From assembly GCA_023053575.1 (NCBI GenBank), contig JAKZAP010000010.1, forward strand, positions 17,606,628-17,670,627: a DNA stretch of 64,000 nt. Reading direction: 5' to 3'. The notes below the pieces were generated by a model. The model made no database searches. It saw nothing but the letters and a program-made list of their open reading frames with translations, and was not told the origin of the DNA. This document shows, piece after piece, positions 41,603 through 53,044 of the stretch. How positions within the stretch are numbered: the first letter of the stretch is position 1; every line of letters starts with the position of its first letter. The DNA comes from Branchinecta lynchi. Its lineage: Eukaryota; Arthropoda; Branchiopoda; Anostraca; Branchinectidae. Made by a program: the position numbers and the translations under genes.

Positions 41603-42261
41603 GACGTGTGATAATTACGTCGCGCTTGCGAATACAACGCGTCGCGGATGGGCGAGATCGGTCTATTTCTATAGTGAGGGCTGGCGCGTTGCGTCTGCAG
41701 GAAAGTGAAATGGCTAGTTCTGGCGTAGAACTCAGTTTCTGCAGATTAGTGGCAATAACGCATAGCTGGGTCCACATGTTTCAGTACATTGTTGGCAATC
41801 TGTTGTCAGGCATTGCCCTTCGCATTTCTGTATGGAAATCCTGGATCCTTTTATCATACAGAAAGGCTATTCCTGGAAAGTTTATCGACCATTTCACAAC
41901 TTTGTCAGAGATTTCGTCCTTATTTATGCGGACCCGTATTCTCCTGCCAGCAAAACGCAAAAACTAACTTCAAACCCACTCTTCCGTGGCGTTCGTGTTC
42001 CTTACGCAACGCTTGTGCTGCACCATCAAAACGTAGCACATGACTTGCTCAGTGTAAATTTAAGGGCTTCAGTGCGAAAGCAGCATTAGACTCCCATAGG
42101 CATAGCGATGCCCAAGTGTTCCTTTTCTGTTGTGTATTTTTTAGGTAGGCTAAATTGACCTTAGGCTATTGCCTCACTGAAACGGCCAGAAGCGGATCGA
42201 AAGACAAACAACAGTCTCTCGTGCATGCGATCCAGTCGGCCTCAGAAACACTCGTACTGTC
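41603..42261 (+). other. Unidentified open region
   Basis: One frame stays open to 41967 (137 residues including the MITE end), with two other frames partly open, and with MASSGVELSFCRLVAITHS in the middle. I recognise no domain and no splice structure. The local composition is more GC-rich than the neighbours, so a decayed retro-element or exon is possible but unsupported. Confidence 0.2.
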
Positions 42262-42354
42262 CGAGGGGTTGCCAATTTTCGATGTTGGTGTACACCACAT
42301 GCCCGTTGCCAGGAAATGATGTACATCAAGTGCCGGTGTTTGAGTAACCCCTTG
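42262..42354. mobile_element. Family K TIR element, copy 2 (short)
   Basis: Ends CGAGGGGTTGCC and AGTAACCCCTTG are inverted, and inner motifs GGTGTACACC and GATGTACATC are shared with copy 3 at 58.1 kb. Length is only 93 bp. The flanks GTACTGTC and AAACTGGC agree at 5 of 8 bases, so the duplication is doubtful. Confidence 0.5.
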
Positions 42355-45063
42355 AAACTGGCTCAGCCAAAGCACATGGCACGTGGGGCAAACAAAGGAT
42401 GAAACAAATCATTGCGCCTTTTATAAGCATAATATAAAAGATCTGTTTACAAGCTTTTCACATTTATATTTCTCTTGCGATTGTCCATAAGACAGATTTT
42501 ACTTTCAATCTATCTTTTCTCAGCGTTGTGACGATTTACAAATCAAATAATAATAATAAAAAAAAAAAACATTGTCCAACAAGAATATCAAACTTATTCC
42601 CAAAAGTCCTGAGCCCAAAAATAGGCTACATCGGTCCAAGTGCAAAGGTAATATATGATGGCCAACCACCCCGAAAAACACTCAAAAGGGCTCATTGTGC
42701 TTAAACAATCAAAGCGATTATCATTGGTTAATGCTCAATCACTCAAAGGACATACAAATCAATGCCACAAAGAATCTGATTCATCTGACTCGGCTCTGCT
42801 GGTTTGAGAGACATCCAGAAAGTGAAAACACACTATACTGAAAGAGCACGAAACGATATGTTCGGGGTTTTTATTGATGGGTGCTTAATTCCGAATGAAA
42901 GCTTCTGCGTCGGCCAAATAGTTTTCATAGTTTCAAATAGTTTCGGCCAAATAAAATTCACCGGATTATATATAGACTATAGCTACACCACCTAATCGTA
43001 GAAAAAGTACAGAAATGTACATACACCCATATACTCTTAAACACACACCTTTTAGACACTTTAATATTCTGTGTTCTGCTTCTGCTTCCACGTCATTCCT
43101 GGACATCCAAAATGTCGTACATGAAATATTTTCCGAAATAGCCTACATTTTGTTGGATTTCCCGAGACATTTTGTTATACCCGTCTTTTGGTCTAACTGT
43201 CAGATCTGTACAACGCATAGAAGGTGGGGTGTGAATATGGCCGAGTCGTCGAATCTGTCGTCGTATTGTTGACCAAGTCAACTTCGTTCTTCAGGTTTTA
43301 ATTGCATTTCACCTCATGGTTTGTCGAGTCCGCATCGCTCGTATGTTGTTGGAATAAGTAATTTAGTTTGTTCTACGCTGAAGACGATTGCCGGAAGTGC
43401 AACTGAAATGTCAAAAATATTTTACCCCTCTCTCAACATCTTAGCGGGGTAATTAGCTGATCAATAAAACACCCGAAAATCTCGTTTTGTGATCTTTCAT
43501 TGTGAACTGTCGGCTAAGCTTTGAACATTATTACTGCACTACAGGCTACTATGAGAAATTTTAGGAGTTGATGCTTACGTCCCACTTCGTCATTTTATAT
43601 TCTCAGTTACTCGAGGACACGGTATGTCACGGCGATCGTTCCCCACCCTTTTCTATTTGACATTCCTTCCCCGAACTAGGCAGCATAAGAAAAATTCCTA
43701 AAATGGTGCCAATTTTCAAAGTCAAGAGCGAGATTGGCCATTTATTCCTGACATCAAAAGTGGGACTGCTTAATTTGCACAATCTGCACCACTTAAAGTT
43801 TTAGGAGTTACGAGCGTAATGTCGAGAGAAGAAATACACGTGAACATTCGAGAATGTTGGGATGGTAACTCTTTTTTTTCAGCCTTAATATCCACAAAAG
43901 AAAAAAAACTATGACACTATTCAGCAAAACAAAGCCCTAGCGGAGTGCAGACTTTGTCGAGCACTTCGTAATTTACACCCATCCACCTACCATATTATTA
44001 CAAAACATACAGACCACCAAATCTTTAATCGCTCATTCCAAGTTCGATCCCCCACGCAAAGAAAAAAAATCACAAAAAAAATAGAACCGCTAGCCCCCCC
44101 CCCCCCCCCTCCAGTTAGGCTGAGCTCAAAAGCTTTTACTTTTTGTGGAAGCAGTGTTAATGGTCACTCTTATATACTGTTATTAGCATCAATTTTCTTA
44201 TCCTCGAAACGAGCCTTTTTTTATTATCTCGTCATTCTTTGTGTTTTAGTGATTAAATTTCGCCAACAAAAATAAAGACCAAAAAAAGGTTAACACCGCC
44301 ACACACAAAAAAGTGTCTAGTACATCCTAATAACAGGCTTGTGACAAGAAAAAGAAATTAACTTCGTCGGCTACAAGAACATGACTTATAAGACCAAGAG
44401 ACGCTAATCTTAAGAATTAAGTAGCGTAATTTCACCTAAGAAATAGATAAGAATTGCCTAAAAATTTCAGTGTCGTGTTTGACCTTAAGAGTTGCTGTTT
44501 TGTGGGACCTGCGTTTAGAATGTCTGTTATTATGTGAGAAATCACAGTAGTGCCATTATTCTTGTCGTCAGAAACACGGCTAATTCATATGTTTATTCCC
44601 GCTGTTTTTTATTTATTAGCTGCTGTACTAAGTAATTATGTTTCCGTACGCAAAGATCAAGGAAAGGTTAACAGTAGTGCGATAATCAAATGTAGTCTGA
44701 TATATATTTTTGACTGTAAACAAGAAGTGAATGTACATAATTGCCCAAAAAATGAAGCAAGGTAAGAACAGAATGGGAAAAAATTTGTATGTCTTGCCGT
44801 CCGTCGTCTCACTGTGAGTCGATGGATGTTGAGTAATTACAATAATCAAATCCTTTTTACTGCCTAAATAATTCATAAACTAGTAACAAGTAACTGTCGT
44901 CTACAAATAACAGCCGGCAAAAACAGATTCGAGTGCGGGGGATGAACTGGGTTGGACCGACAGAATAATTCTCATTTGCGGTTTGTGAAAGAAAAAAGAA
45001 TAGTCCGCTTACAGAGGATAAATTGAATTAGACTGACGGGTTAATTCTTCTCTTCATTTCCTA
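42355..45063. other. No gene recognised
   Basis: AT-rich sequence with homopolymers (A run at 42558-42569, C run at 44094-44109). No repeat seen elsewhere in the window is recognised, and no open frame has a domain. Confidence 0.45.
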
Positions 45064-46005
45064 TCAGCGTGCTCCCACAAACAGTTTGTTGCCGTGCTCC
45101 AGCAAACAGTTTGTGGGGTCGATTGTGGCACAAAAATTTTGTTTCCGCGGTCTTTTGTGCGGCCCACAGTGTGTCCGCGAGTAACAAATTCTTGTGGCTC
45201 GCTGTGTTGCTCGAATTCGACAAACAAATTGTCGATTTACTGGCTCAGTTCTGGCGAAAAATTCAAATTTTTGCAGCAAAATAACGTCAAAACAATGACA
45301 AAAAACTACTTTCACAAGCTTGTAGCCATAAAACTGAGGATACTTTTTACTTGACGAAAGCCTGAAAATCTATTTCTCGAAATTTTATCTCAATTTCTTT
45401 TTATTTTCAGACACCAAAAAATAGACAAACGGCCTTTCCGCGAGTCTCGACAATGTGGCACACAATCGTGTTACCGCGACAAACACTCGGAAGTGTGTGG
45501 CACACAATTGTATCGCGGAAAAACGCCTAGGTGACCTAAGGCTCAACTAAGCCCGGTGAGGAAATCCGAGTCAGCCCTAAGACTTTTTCCGCAAAACAAT
45601 TGTGGGCCATCCACTTCTTAGTGTTTGTCGTGGAAACGCGGCTGTGTGCCACAAAGTCGAGCCACAAGACGCGCCATTTTGTCTATTTTCTAGGCGGTAA
45701 TTTCGCATGTCTGAAAATACAAATAAAATTCATATAAAATTTCGATAGCTCCAGGCTTTTGTCCTTACCATCCTGTGCAAAAAGGATCTTGAACTTGATA
45801 TTTACATGCTTGAGAAAGCTTTTAATTATATTGTTTGTCATTATTTTGATGCTAAACTTGAATATCCCGTCAAAATCGACAGTCACCTCGGCATTGTTTG
45901 TCAAATTCCAGTTGGTCACGGAAACACGCTTGTGGGCCGCACAAAAGGCCGCAGAAACACTCTTTTTGAGCCACAATCGACCCACAAACTGTTTGTGGGA
46001 GCACG
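45064..46005. repeat. Long foldback element with two nested inverted repeats
   Basis: The outer arms are about 45064-45235 and 45875-46005. The left arm has GTGCTCCCACAAACAGTTTG, GTCGATTGTGGC, TTGTGCGGCCCACA and GAATTCGACAAACAA, and the right arm has the complements in reverse order. An inner pair, 45425-45525 and 45585-45675, shares GTGTGTGGCACACAATTGT, AACACT..GAAGTG and CGCGGAAAAACGCC-type motifs. The motif GGAAAAACGCCT with AG(T)GTGACC/TTACC occurs at the inner arm and just outside the right outer arm. No transposase is seen. Overlapping open frames on both strands are a by-product of the palindromes. Confidence 0.72.
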
Positions 46006-46744
46006 GAAAAACGCCTCTAGTTACCGGACTAAGCGTGGATAAAATCGTCACTTCAACCCGAAGGCCTAAATCATCAATAGAACAAGAAAGCTTTAAACAG
46101 TCCCAGCTAAATAAAATAAGCTTTACCAGAAAGAAAAGCGGCTAGTTTCAAATATTCATCTCTAACACTGAGAAATTAAATGGGCTAGCTCCGTTATTAC
46201 CTCTCTTTAAGCTTCAGCAGACGTATCCAAATAAATATCAGTAATCCAAATGACCACACTTCAAGCTCTTAACATTCGTAAACAAAACCACTAGGTCTAT
46301 TCACAATTTCCCCACTTTTCACGACTCATAACTCCCGCTCTTTCGATCCTTCTCCGGCAAAGGCAGAAATACAACTAATTTCGCTGCAGATTTGTTTCAC
46401 TAGCTCCGCAGGGTTTAACGTCAGACTGCGCGGCACGCTTTAATGACGGGTGACCACGCGTACATCTCGCAAATTCTCCAGCATCTTTGGAGGGTGTCAC
46501 GTCTGGTAGGGGGCAACGGGGGGGGGGGGGGTCAAGACGAGGTTGGTGTAAAACAAGAATTTGTGGTTATTCGTGACAACGAGACCCTCCATTTCACGTT
46601 ATTTTGCAAAAATGTTGACAAACCTTCTCGCCATTTTCTCAACTCCGAAGAGGGAAGATCACCACTACCCCCGTTCTAACAGTTACCGATATACAAGATT
46701 CCTCTCTTTCCCACCCTGGTACAAAACAAACACCTGGGTTTTTC
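46006..46744. other. No gene recognised
   Basis: It contains a G run at 46518-46531. Open frames at 46443-46842 lack domains. It leads into a hammerhead-family tail at 46745. Confidence 0.4.
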
Positions 46745-46800
46745 CTTGGCAGCCAAAGCATCGTAGCCGACATATCCGTGTTTATGCATTATTTGAATAT
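46745..46800 (+). repeat. Hammerhead-family 3' flank without ribozyme
   Basis: GCAGCCAAAGCATCGTAGCC, GACATATCCGTGTTTATGCA and TTATTTGAATATAG match the sequence downstream of the 36.3-kb ribozyme (GCTGCCAAAGCATCGTAGCT). The ribozyme itself is absent, so this is a 5'-truncated copy. Confidence 0.7.
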
Positions 46801-46879
46801 AGGACCTTATTTTCCGTGCCTGAAATATTGCTTGTCTCATAAGGACTAGTCTTTACAGGTTTTTAAAAGACCCTACTTG

Positions 46880-47035
46880 CTTATTCTGCCTTTCATATGC
46901 GATACGGCCTTGTTATGTCATAGTAGTCGTTTTGTATTTTTGGCCAGTTATGTATGTGTTTACTATATTTTTTACTCTCCGATTTCTGGAGGAAATAAAT
47001 TATTTGAATTGAACTGAATTGAATTGAATATTTCC
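46880..47035 (+). repeat. Truncated non-LTR retrotransposon 3' end
   Basis: TTTACTCTCCGATTTCTGG, then AGGAAATAAATTA and a TTGAATTGAACTGAATTGAA tail at 47004-47030. The same 3' signature as other copies but with a different microsatellite. Confidence 0.6.
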
Positions 47036-47190
47036 CTAGCTCGCTTATGGGATTATAAGATTCTGAAATTCCCGCCTTTTACCCTTGTCACGTTTTGTAC
47101 TGCACCTAGCCAAGTTTTGAAAATCACGCAACGCAAACCTTCCTCAATATCTCTTTCACAAATAAGGACATGCGAAGCTTCAAAGTATTA

Positions 47191-47944
47191 TTTTTGGGAT
47201 CCCAAAAAGTAATTGGAGGGATGCCTATTACATGGCAAATGTTGTCTGTCTGTCCGTCCGTACGTCTGTCAGCACGACAACTCTCGAAGGAAATGAGATA
47301 TTTTCATAAAATTTGGTGTGAGGGTTTTTTGGGTCAAGGAAAAAGTAGAGATCGTAGATTGGCTCTGTAGCCCTACATTTAGCGGTGGGGGTTCAAATTC
47401 AGGGGCAAACAAAATATTTGTAAACAACTAATGAGATAGCCGATTAAGGGTAAGAAGACAAGCTGAAAACGATGACGAAAACTGTTTTCTCGCCGGACAA
47501 GTAGTTCGTCCACAATCCGGCCAAAACCAGAAAGTGTGTTATAACTTAAAGTTTTATTTGAAGTTGATTAGATCTTCTATGTAGGGGTTAAGGAGATACG
47601 CCGAATTCGTTTCTGGATTTAATTTTTTCGCCCGACAAGTAATTCACCCGGAATTCGGCCGAAACCGGAAATTCGGCAGAAGTATATATAAGGCAGGAAG
47701 TTTCGATCAGTTTAGTCAAAATAGATTGACATAGAAGTAAACACACATACCGAATCCATCTTTGTACTTGGATTTCTCAGATGATTAGCTATAAGGCCCT
47801 AATATGTTTATAGATTTTAATAGGAAAAATGTTCAAGAAGTCTGGTGAAGACTGGAACTGGTGAAGACTGGAACTGGTGAAGACAAGACCCAATCGTCTG
47901 GATCAAATATTAAACTTTGGGGTCCCAACGAAACCTTGGTCTTC
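47191..47944 (-). mobile_element. Family B element, copy 6, internally shortened
   Basis: The 3' end TTTTTGGGATCCCAAAAAGT lies on the left, with the GTCTGTCTGTCCGTCCGTAC tract. Only about two 137-bp units follow (TTTTCTCGCCGGACAAGTAG; CCCGACAAGTAATTCACCCG), then the 5' domain ending GGGGTCCCAACGAAACCTTG at the right. The 5' domain contains a short tandem duplication (GAAGACTGGAACTGGT twice, 47847-47880). Confidence 0.78.
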
Positions 47945-48949
47945 TTTTTGGAAGACATTGTAGACCATCAGGTCTACCTTCTGTTTTGGACTTCATTTGT
48001 CTTGCTTGGTTTTCCCACATTTTAAACAAGGCGCGTTCAATTTTAAAACATTTTACGTCCTGCCGACGCGTTGGAGAGAGGGCGGCTGGACAGAGTCGAC
48101 AAGCACTAACAAGAAAGTCACTAATTTCTCGTGGAAAGTAATAGTATTTTTGAAAATAATATTCCTGGGCCGATTCATCTTAGAGATCATTTCTAGTAAG
48201 AGCTGTGCTTTCAGCGTTTTTGCTGACCTTTAAAAAATGTGGTTTGTCATAAGGTCCCGGGTTCCTTTTATCCGAGGGCCTTAATGGGGACGAATCTGTT
48301 TTACCCAAACGAATATGCGTTTGTGACCCATAAAACGAAATGGCGAGGAGAAAAGGGTCTACGAACAAGAGATTCGACAGTCTAATTATTTATCACTTAT
48401 TCACTCAAATAGGCCCAAAAACCCGATAAAGAATACATAGATTCTTTCTCTTTCCGATTCTTATTCTTTCAGATATGTGGTACCTCTATGTGCCTGTCCC
48501 TCTAGGCTTGAAATTTTACTAGCTACAAATGTAAGCCACTGCCGAAAAATATTCTTTGCAAGAAATATCTTAACATAATTTTCCTACTTTGTACAGGTGT
48601 AACTTATTCGAGCTTAGCGTCTTTAACCCTGGAAATGCAGGCCTCTGTTGAAATTCAAATTCTCCGCGTCTGGATGAACTTTGGGAAATATTTACTAACT
48701 AAAAATGTAAGCCACTGTAGAAAAATATTCTTCGCACACTCTCAACGTTATTACTAGAGCCCCAAGTGAAACAAATACAAAATCCCTTAGACGAGTTGCG
48801 TTCAAAGATCAGGTGTATAAATAAGCTGCTTTTCCAATTAAATTTTAACTGCGGTTACTTCTTTCTCTGTCCGTTTCACGTGTTAGATGAACCTGTTCGT
48901 TTTCAACAAGTCTTCAACAATTTGACGGCGATTGCAACTGTATAGATAA
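47945..48949. other. Repeat N (plus copy) and a local direct duplication; no gene
   Basis: 48060-48240 is similar to the minus strand of 11520-11690 (repeat N). AATGTAAGCCACTG(C/T) followed by (C/A)GAAAAATATTCTT occurs at about 48530 and 48704, a direct repeat of about 175-bp period. No gene is recognised. Confidence 0.45.
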
Positions 48950-49140
48950 ATATTCATTGAGCCCAAGCTGACTTTGAAACATCTATTCAAATAACGTATA
49001 CAACGGATAAGTCAGCTATGATTCTTCATCAACGATATTTCGGCCCTTCTTGACAAGGGTCCTCTTACCAAGAAGGGACGAAATATCGCTGATGAAGAAT
49101 CGTAGCTGAGTTATCCGTTGTATACATTATTTGAATATAT
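48950..49140. mobile_element. Hammerhead-family inverted dimer, both ribozymes truncated
   Basis: Both arms have the family flank (GCCCAAGCTGACTTTGAAAC and ATTATTTGAATATATG), GAAATATCG and part of helix II, but they meet at GGGTCCTC|TTACCAAG. Neither arm retains CTGANGA. Possible flanks are GCAACTG at 48934-48940 and 49145-49151. The inner junction shows that the dimer formed with loss of the ribozyme 5' halves. Confidence 0.75.
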
Positions 49141-50092
49141 GAACGCAACTGACTGGGGACACCCTGCGTACAAAAGAGTAGAGGGGGCGGGGGGTGTTCA
49201 AGAAATATTATTTCGAGTTTGTAACCAGATATTACCAGCCTAAGAAATGGGATCTAATGCTATAATATTCGAATACCTAATCGGCTGAATCAAACACTGA
49301 CGGATAGACAATGATTTATAATTAAGAGATTCAAGCGTAATTAACTCCACACTAAAGTTGTTAAAACCTTCGAAATGGATGATAAAAACAGGTTGAGCGC
49401 CAAAGAAAAACAAACAAGAAGTACATGCGTAAAAAACGCTAATTACGAATAATTGAGACAATCGTAGTAGTGAGTTCCGTGATAAAAAGGTTCAAAATTA
49501 CAGTATTAAAGCACGCCGCACAATGCAGGTCTTAAAAGACCAGGGTCGGAGCGGTTTAAGGGGCGCAGGGTGGGGGGGGGCAAATTCACACATGAATTTA
49601 ACCCGTATATGACCTGTTTTAGTCATATGGCTACAAAGAGGGTTTCTAGTCGTATGTTTGAGCTTGTCTGATTCGCAGTAGTGTGTTATTAGTTTGTCAG
49701 AATGGCGGTCGTATGTTCTGACCTTGCCTGAGTACAAAGAGGTTCAGGCATAAAGAGGGTCAGGCATAAGAGGTAGATTATACACCAGAAGGAAGCAAAC
49801 GGATTTGTGAACACCACGGCGGAAGGAGGAGCTAAACGTATTACGAAGCGTTACGAAGTTGAAATTAGAGGTAGTGTAAATAAGAACAGCGTTTTTTTTG
49901 CCGTTTTTGATTTTTGTTGTCAGGAACCGGTATTCAAGGAGTTAATTCGGAATCAGTCTCGAATTGTGCCCGTCTTAATTACACGCATTCAAGTCGTTAG
50001 TTCAGACACGAATTTGGGAAGAAAAAAACATTGGGTTTCGAAGATCAGCCTTTAATAGAAATTTTTCCTTTCGATCTGGTCTTGCTCAAAAT
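49141..50092. other. No gene recognised
   Basis: A G-rich run lies at 49182-49196 and a second at 49570-49579 (as G on plus). The open frame at 49807-50055 has no domain and runs into the tandem region that follows. Confidence 0.35.
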
Positions 50093-50665
50093 TCGTTGCT
50101 GTGAGGATAAGAATGTTTTACGTCTGAAATCTTGGCTGGTATCGAAGGTGACGCACAAAATAGAAGAGGTATATTTGTGTCGAGCTAAAGTTGAAGACTA
50201 TCGGAGTGGTATGTCCAAGTTTTGATGTGGACTTTAGTTGTAAAATAGCTGAAAAGATTTTGGCAAAAAGAAGACAACCTGAAACCTGAAAAATTCAGAT
50301 TGTCTCTCTCAAGAAAGCTTGTGGTCAATTATAAAAAAGAAATAAGGATAAGAATATGTAATAAATTAGGATGAGAACAACAAATTCTCCTTTCATTTTT
50401 ATTTCTGTTCTTGCTTGAGGTTGCTATGTACGACAAGAATCGATTCATGCCTGAAATATCAGCTTGTGTCGTAGGTGATGCACAAGAAAGATAGGTTTGC
50501 GTAAGCAAAGGCTGGAGATTATCAGGACTGGTATGCCCAGGTTCTGGTGCGAACAGTAAAACAGCTGAAACATTTTTGCCAAAGAGAAGACAACCCGAAA
50601 AACTCGACTGCCTCCCCCAAGAAGGATTTGTGGTAATTTACAAAATAGAAGTAAGGATGAGAACC
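50093..50665 (+). repeat. Diverged tandem duplication, period about 315 bp
   Basis: Shared landmarks in order are GAAAT.T..GCT.GT.TCG, AGGTGA.GCACAA, AGA.TATC.G, CTGGTATG.CCA.GTT, AAAATAGCTGAAA or AAACAGCTGAAA, and AGAAGACAACC. They occur from 50125 to 50280 and again from 50440 to 50590. Partly open frames in both units hint at decayed coding sequence, but no family is recognised. Confidence 0.6.
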
Positions 50666-51928
50666 CATCAAAAGAAAAGAGGATTTCGCATAGAAATCGA
50701 ATTGACAGCCGCTCTGTTGCTGATAGATAGCCTACGAGAAATAGGTATTATCCTGCTTGACCAACTACCTTCAAAGAACCGGAAGCTCTAAAGACTCTCC
50801 TATTGATGTCATATAACCACTTGGGTGAACTCCAAATTGACAGGAGGCAAGAAAAATAAAACGGCAACATTCAGGTAGGTAGGGTAGTAAGCTGTGTTCA
50901 GAATGTTTAAAGCAGGCGGTCAGTGAAGTGCGTGGGTGGGGAACATGAGATGGGAGGACTGAATGTGTTGTTACGAACATAACTATTTTGTGCAGTTATT
51001 TACTATATGATTCATAGATGTTACTGGAATTATATCAAATCAAATCAAATCGTTTATTGATAAACCAACTTCGCAGCTTTCTTCGTCAGAAGATGCTAAA
51101 TTATCAGATTATATTCTCAGAAATTATCAGTTTTTTCATGTAGAAAGTTTTTTCATGTAGGTACATGGAGAAACCTGGGCAATGCGACAGGAAGGGCGTG
51201 CAAAAGCACCAGGATGGCTAAACTGTCGTTGTACTTCCTGACTGAGGGAGATCAGCACCGCCAATTAGGCCTGTATTAGCTGATGCTGATCTGATACCTT
51301 GATATCTTGCGTACCGCACAAATGACGGACGTAGGGGTTGCTCGGGTATAGAGATCCAGGGCCCCTAGGTAATTTACAGAGTCGAGAACTTCTTTTTATT
51401 AATTTAGCAGAAAACTTGGCTTTTAATTTGTATTTATTGAAAATACGATAACTTTCAAAAAAGACAGATAGACTTAAAATAAAATATAGCTTTCCCTACA
51501 TTACAATTTACCACTTCGTTTTACGCAAAAGTAACCTACCTATTACAATATTCCAGAGAGCCAAAGATGTCGAGCCAGTTTCTGATGAAAGAAACTCCGA
51601 CTCGCACGGTCATACAGCTCTAACCTGAGAAAACGTACAAATTATTGAACGACGAACAAACGATTCCATCCTGACTCCGTCTGAATTTCATGCAAACAAT
51701 CAGCTTACTAGAGTCCCCTAGGCTAGTCCCCTAGAGAATATTTATGGGCTAGTCGTGGTGGAATAGTTAGCTACTTAGAAACGTCTTTACTTAAGAGAGG
51801 GATTACCCACTCCTCGGCACTTGTTGTACCGTTGGCACCTATTATTTTTCTACACTTCTAATTCCTGCCCGTACTGGTGTTTACCACAGGGAGTCTGTCT
51901 CCCTACATCTTCAAAACGGGCTTATCTT
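50666..51928. other. No gene recognised; non-LTR tail at 51.04 kb
   Basis: At 51035-51060 a TCAAATCAAATCAAATC microsatellite followed by GTTTATTGATAAACC looks like a minus-oriented non-LTR 3' end. The segments TTTTTTCATGTAG at 51132 and 51150 form a short tandem repeat. Otherwise unassigned. Confidence 0.4.
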
Positions 51929-52092
51929 CAGGCCCGAATCGAGGAATTTATTTCGGGGTTTTTTGCCTGCTGGTCGGACAAAAAAGTACAAAAAACACAT
52001 AGATCAGTGGGAAAGGCATATAAAAATCGTTAAAAATCGTTATTTTTGTATGTTTCGGGCGGGGAGGCCCCCCCCCCCTGAATACGGCCTTG
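51929..52092 (+). mobile_element. hAT-like MITE, copy 6
   Basis: Ends CAGGCCCGAATCGAGG and CCTGAATACGGCCTTG, with the family interior (GGTCGGACAAAAAAGTACAA, AAATCGTTATTTTTGTATG). The CGTTAAAAAT segment is duplicated. The flanks CTTATCTT and TCTTCATG do not form a duplication, so the ends may be rearranged. Confidence 0.8.
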
Positions 52093-52584
52093 TCTTCATG
52101 TATCGATTCTATAGTCCCTGCCTACTTTTACCATCCCTATGGCCGCATCGTCACCAACCAAGGGCGCCATAGCCTAATCGTAAAGCTTTGGGAAAAACAC
52201 CCCTTTCTGTGCTCCTATTCTATTTCGTTATGGTGTTACTAATATTCTGCGAAAGAAGGATATCCGAAAGATGAGATAGTGTTATTTTAAATAAGCGAAG
52301 CAGCTCCATCTGTCAAAATTGTGTCATAACCATGTATTAACAAGGAATTTTAAAATTCAAGATACAAATGTTACCCTTATGGATGTTTCCTCGTCGATTT
52401 AAAAATCATGACAACTGGGCCCAACCAGCGCATAACGTTATCCATTTTTGAAGATTGAAAATCTAGTGTCTTTTCTGCGTATTATTTATTTACTCCGCTT
52501 TCTAAAGATGGTGGGTTACAAATAAATTACTTAGGCTACTCACTAACTTAACTATGCTGATTTTAATAGTTGATAGTTAAAATG
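52093..52584 (+). other. No gene; truncated non-LTR 3' end at 52.48-52.55 kb
   Basis: TTATTTACTCCGCTTTCTAA, then GGTGGGTTACAAATAAATTA at 52487-52532 is the shared non-LTR 3' signature in plus orientation. Here it lacks an obvious microsatellite tail. Nothing else is recognised. Confidence 0.45.
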
Positions 52585-52680
52585 GATATGTCAGCTAAAC
52601 CTTATTAGAGCGATATTTCGGACCTTCGATATTTCGGACCTTCTTGACACGGGTCCCCTTCAGACTCAAGCCGGGAGGTG
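52585..52680 (-). ncRNA. Decayed hammerhead motif (copy 10) with duplicated 3' half
   Basis: On the minus strand GAGTCTGAAGG...AAGGTCCGAAATATCG: GAAA and ATC are kept but CTGANGA has become CTGAAGG (A9 lost). The block AAGGTCCGAAATATCG is repeated directly, an unusual duplication of the catalytic 3' half. Predicted inactive. Confidence 0.6.
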
Positions 52681-53044
52681 AGCTTGGGCTGAAAGAATAC
52701 TGATTATAATCTTCTAAGACATGGCAACTGGTGGCGGCATTATATAGGCACCTGGTGTACACCAAAATCAAAAGTGAGCAGCCCCTTGCACTTGAGGAGA
52801 GCCCAAACAACAAGAATAGCAAATTATTGAACGACGGGAAAACCGTTTCGTCCGATTCCATCAAATTTTCAAGTAGGCAATCGGTGCTATAATATTTTGG
52901 AGCTAAAGATGCCGGTCCAGTAACATGCAACAATAAGTCTTCTCCTTAAAAGGTCAAAGAAGCTATGGCCTGAAAAGGATTGCTAACTATCCAACGACGC
53001 CGAAGCTTTCCCATCCAACTTTTCCCAAAGTTTGCTAAGATACT

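Noticed and set aside
41554..41967. A 137-residue plus-strand frame as a gene candidate
   Set aside because: It starts inside a Harbinger-like MITE, has competing open frames and no recognised domain. It is kept only as an unidentified region.
48985..49125. A working hammerhead pair in the 49.0-kb dimer
   Set aside because: Both arms lack CTGANGA and half of helix II; they cannot form the catalytic core.
51921..52100. An 8-bp target duplication for MITE copy 6
   Set aside because: CTTATCTT and TCTTCATG share no 8-bp register. I do not claim a duplication; the same holds for copies 1 and 8.
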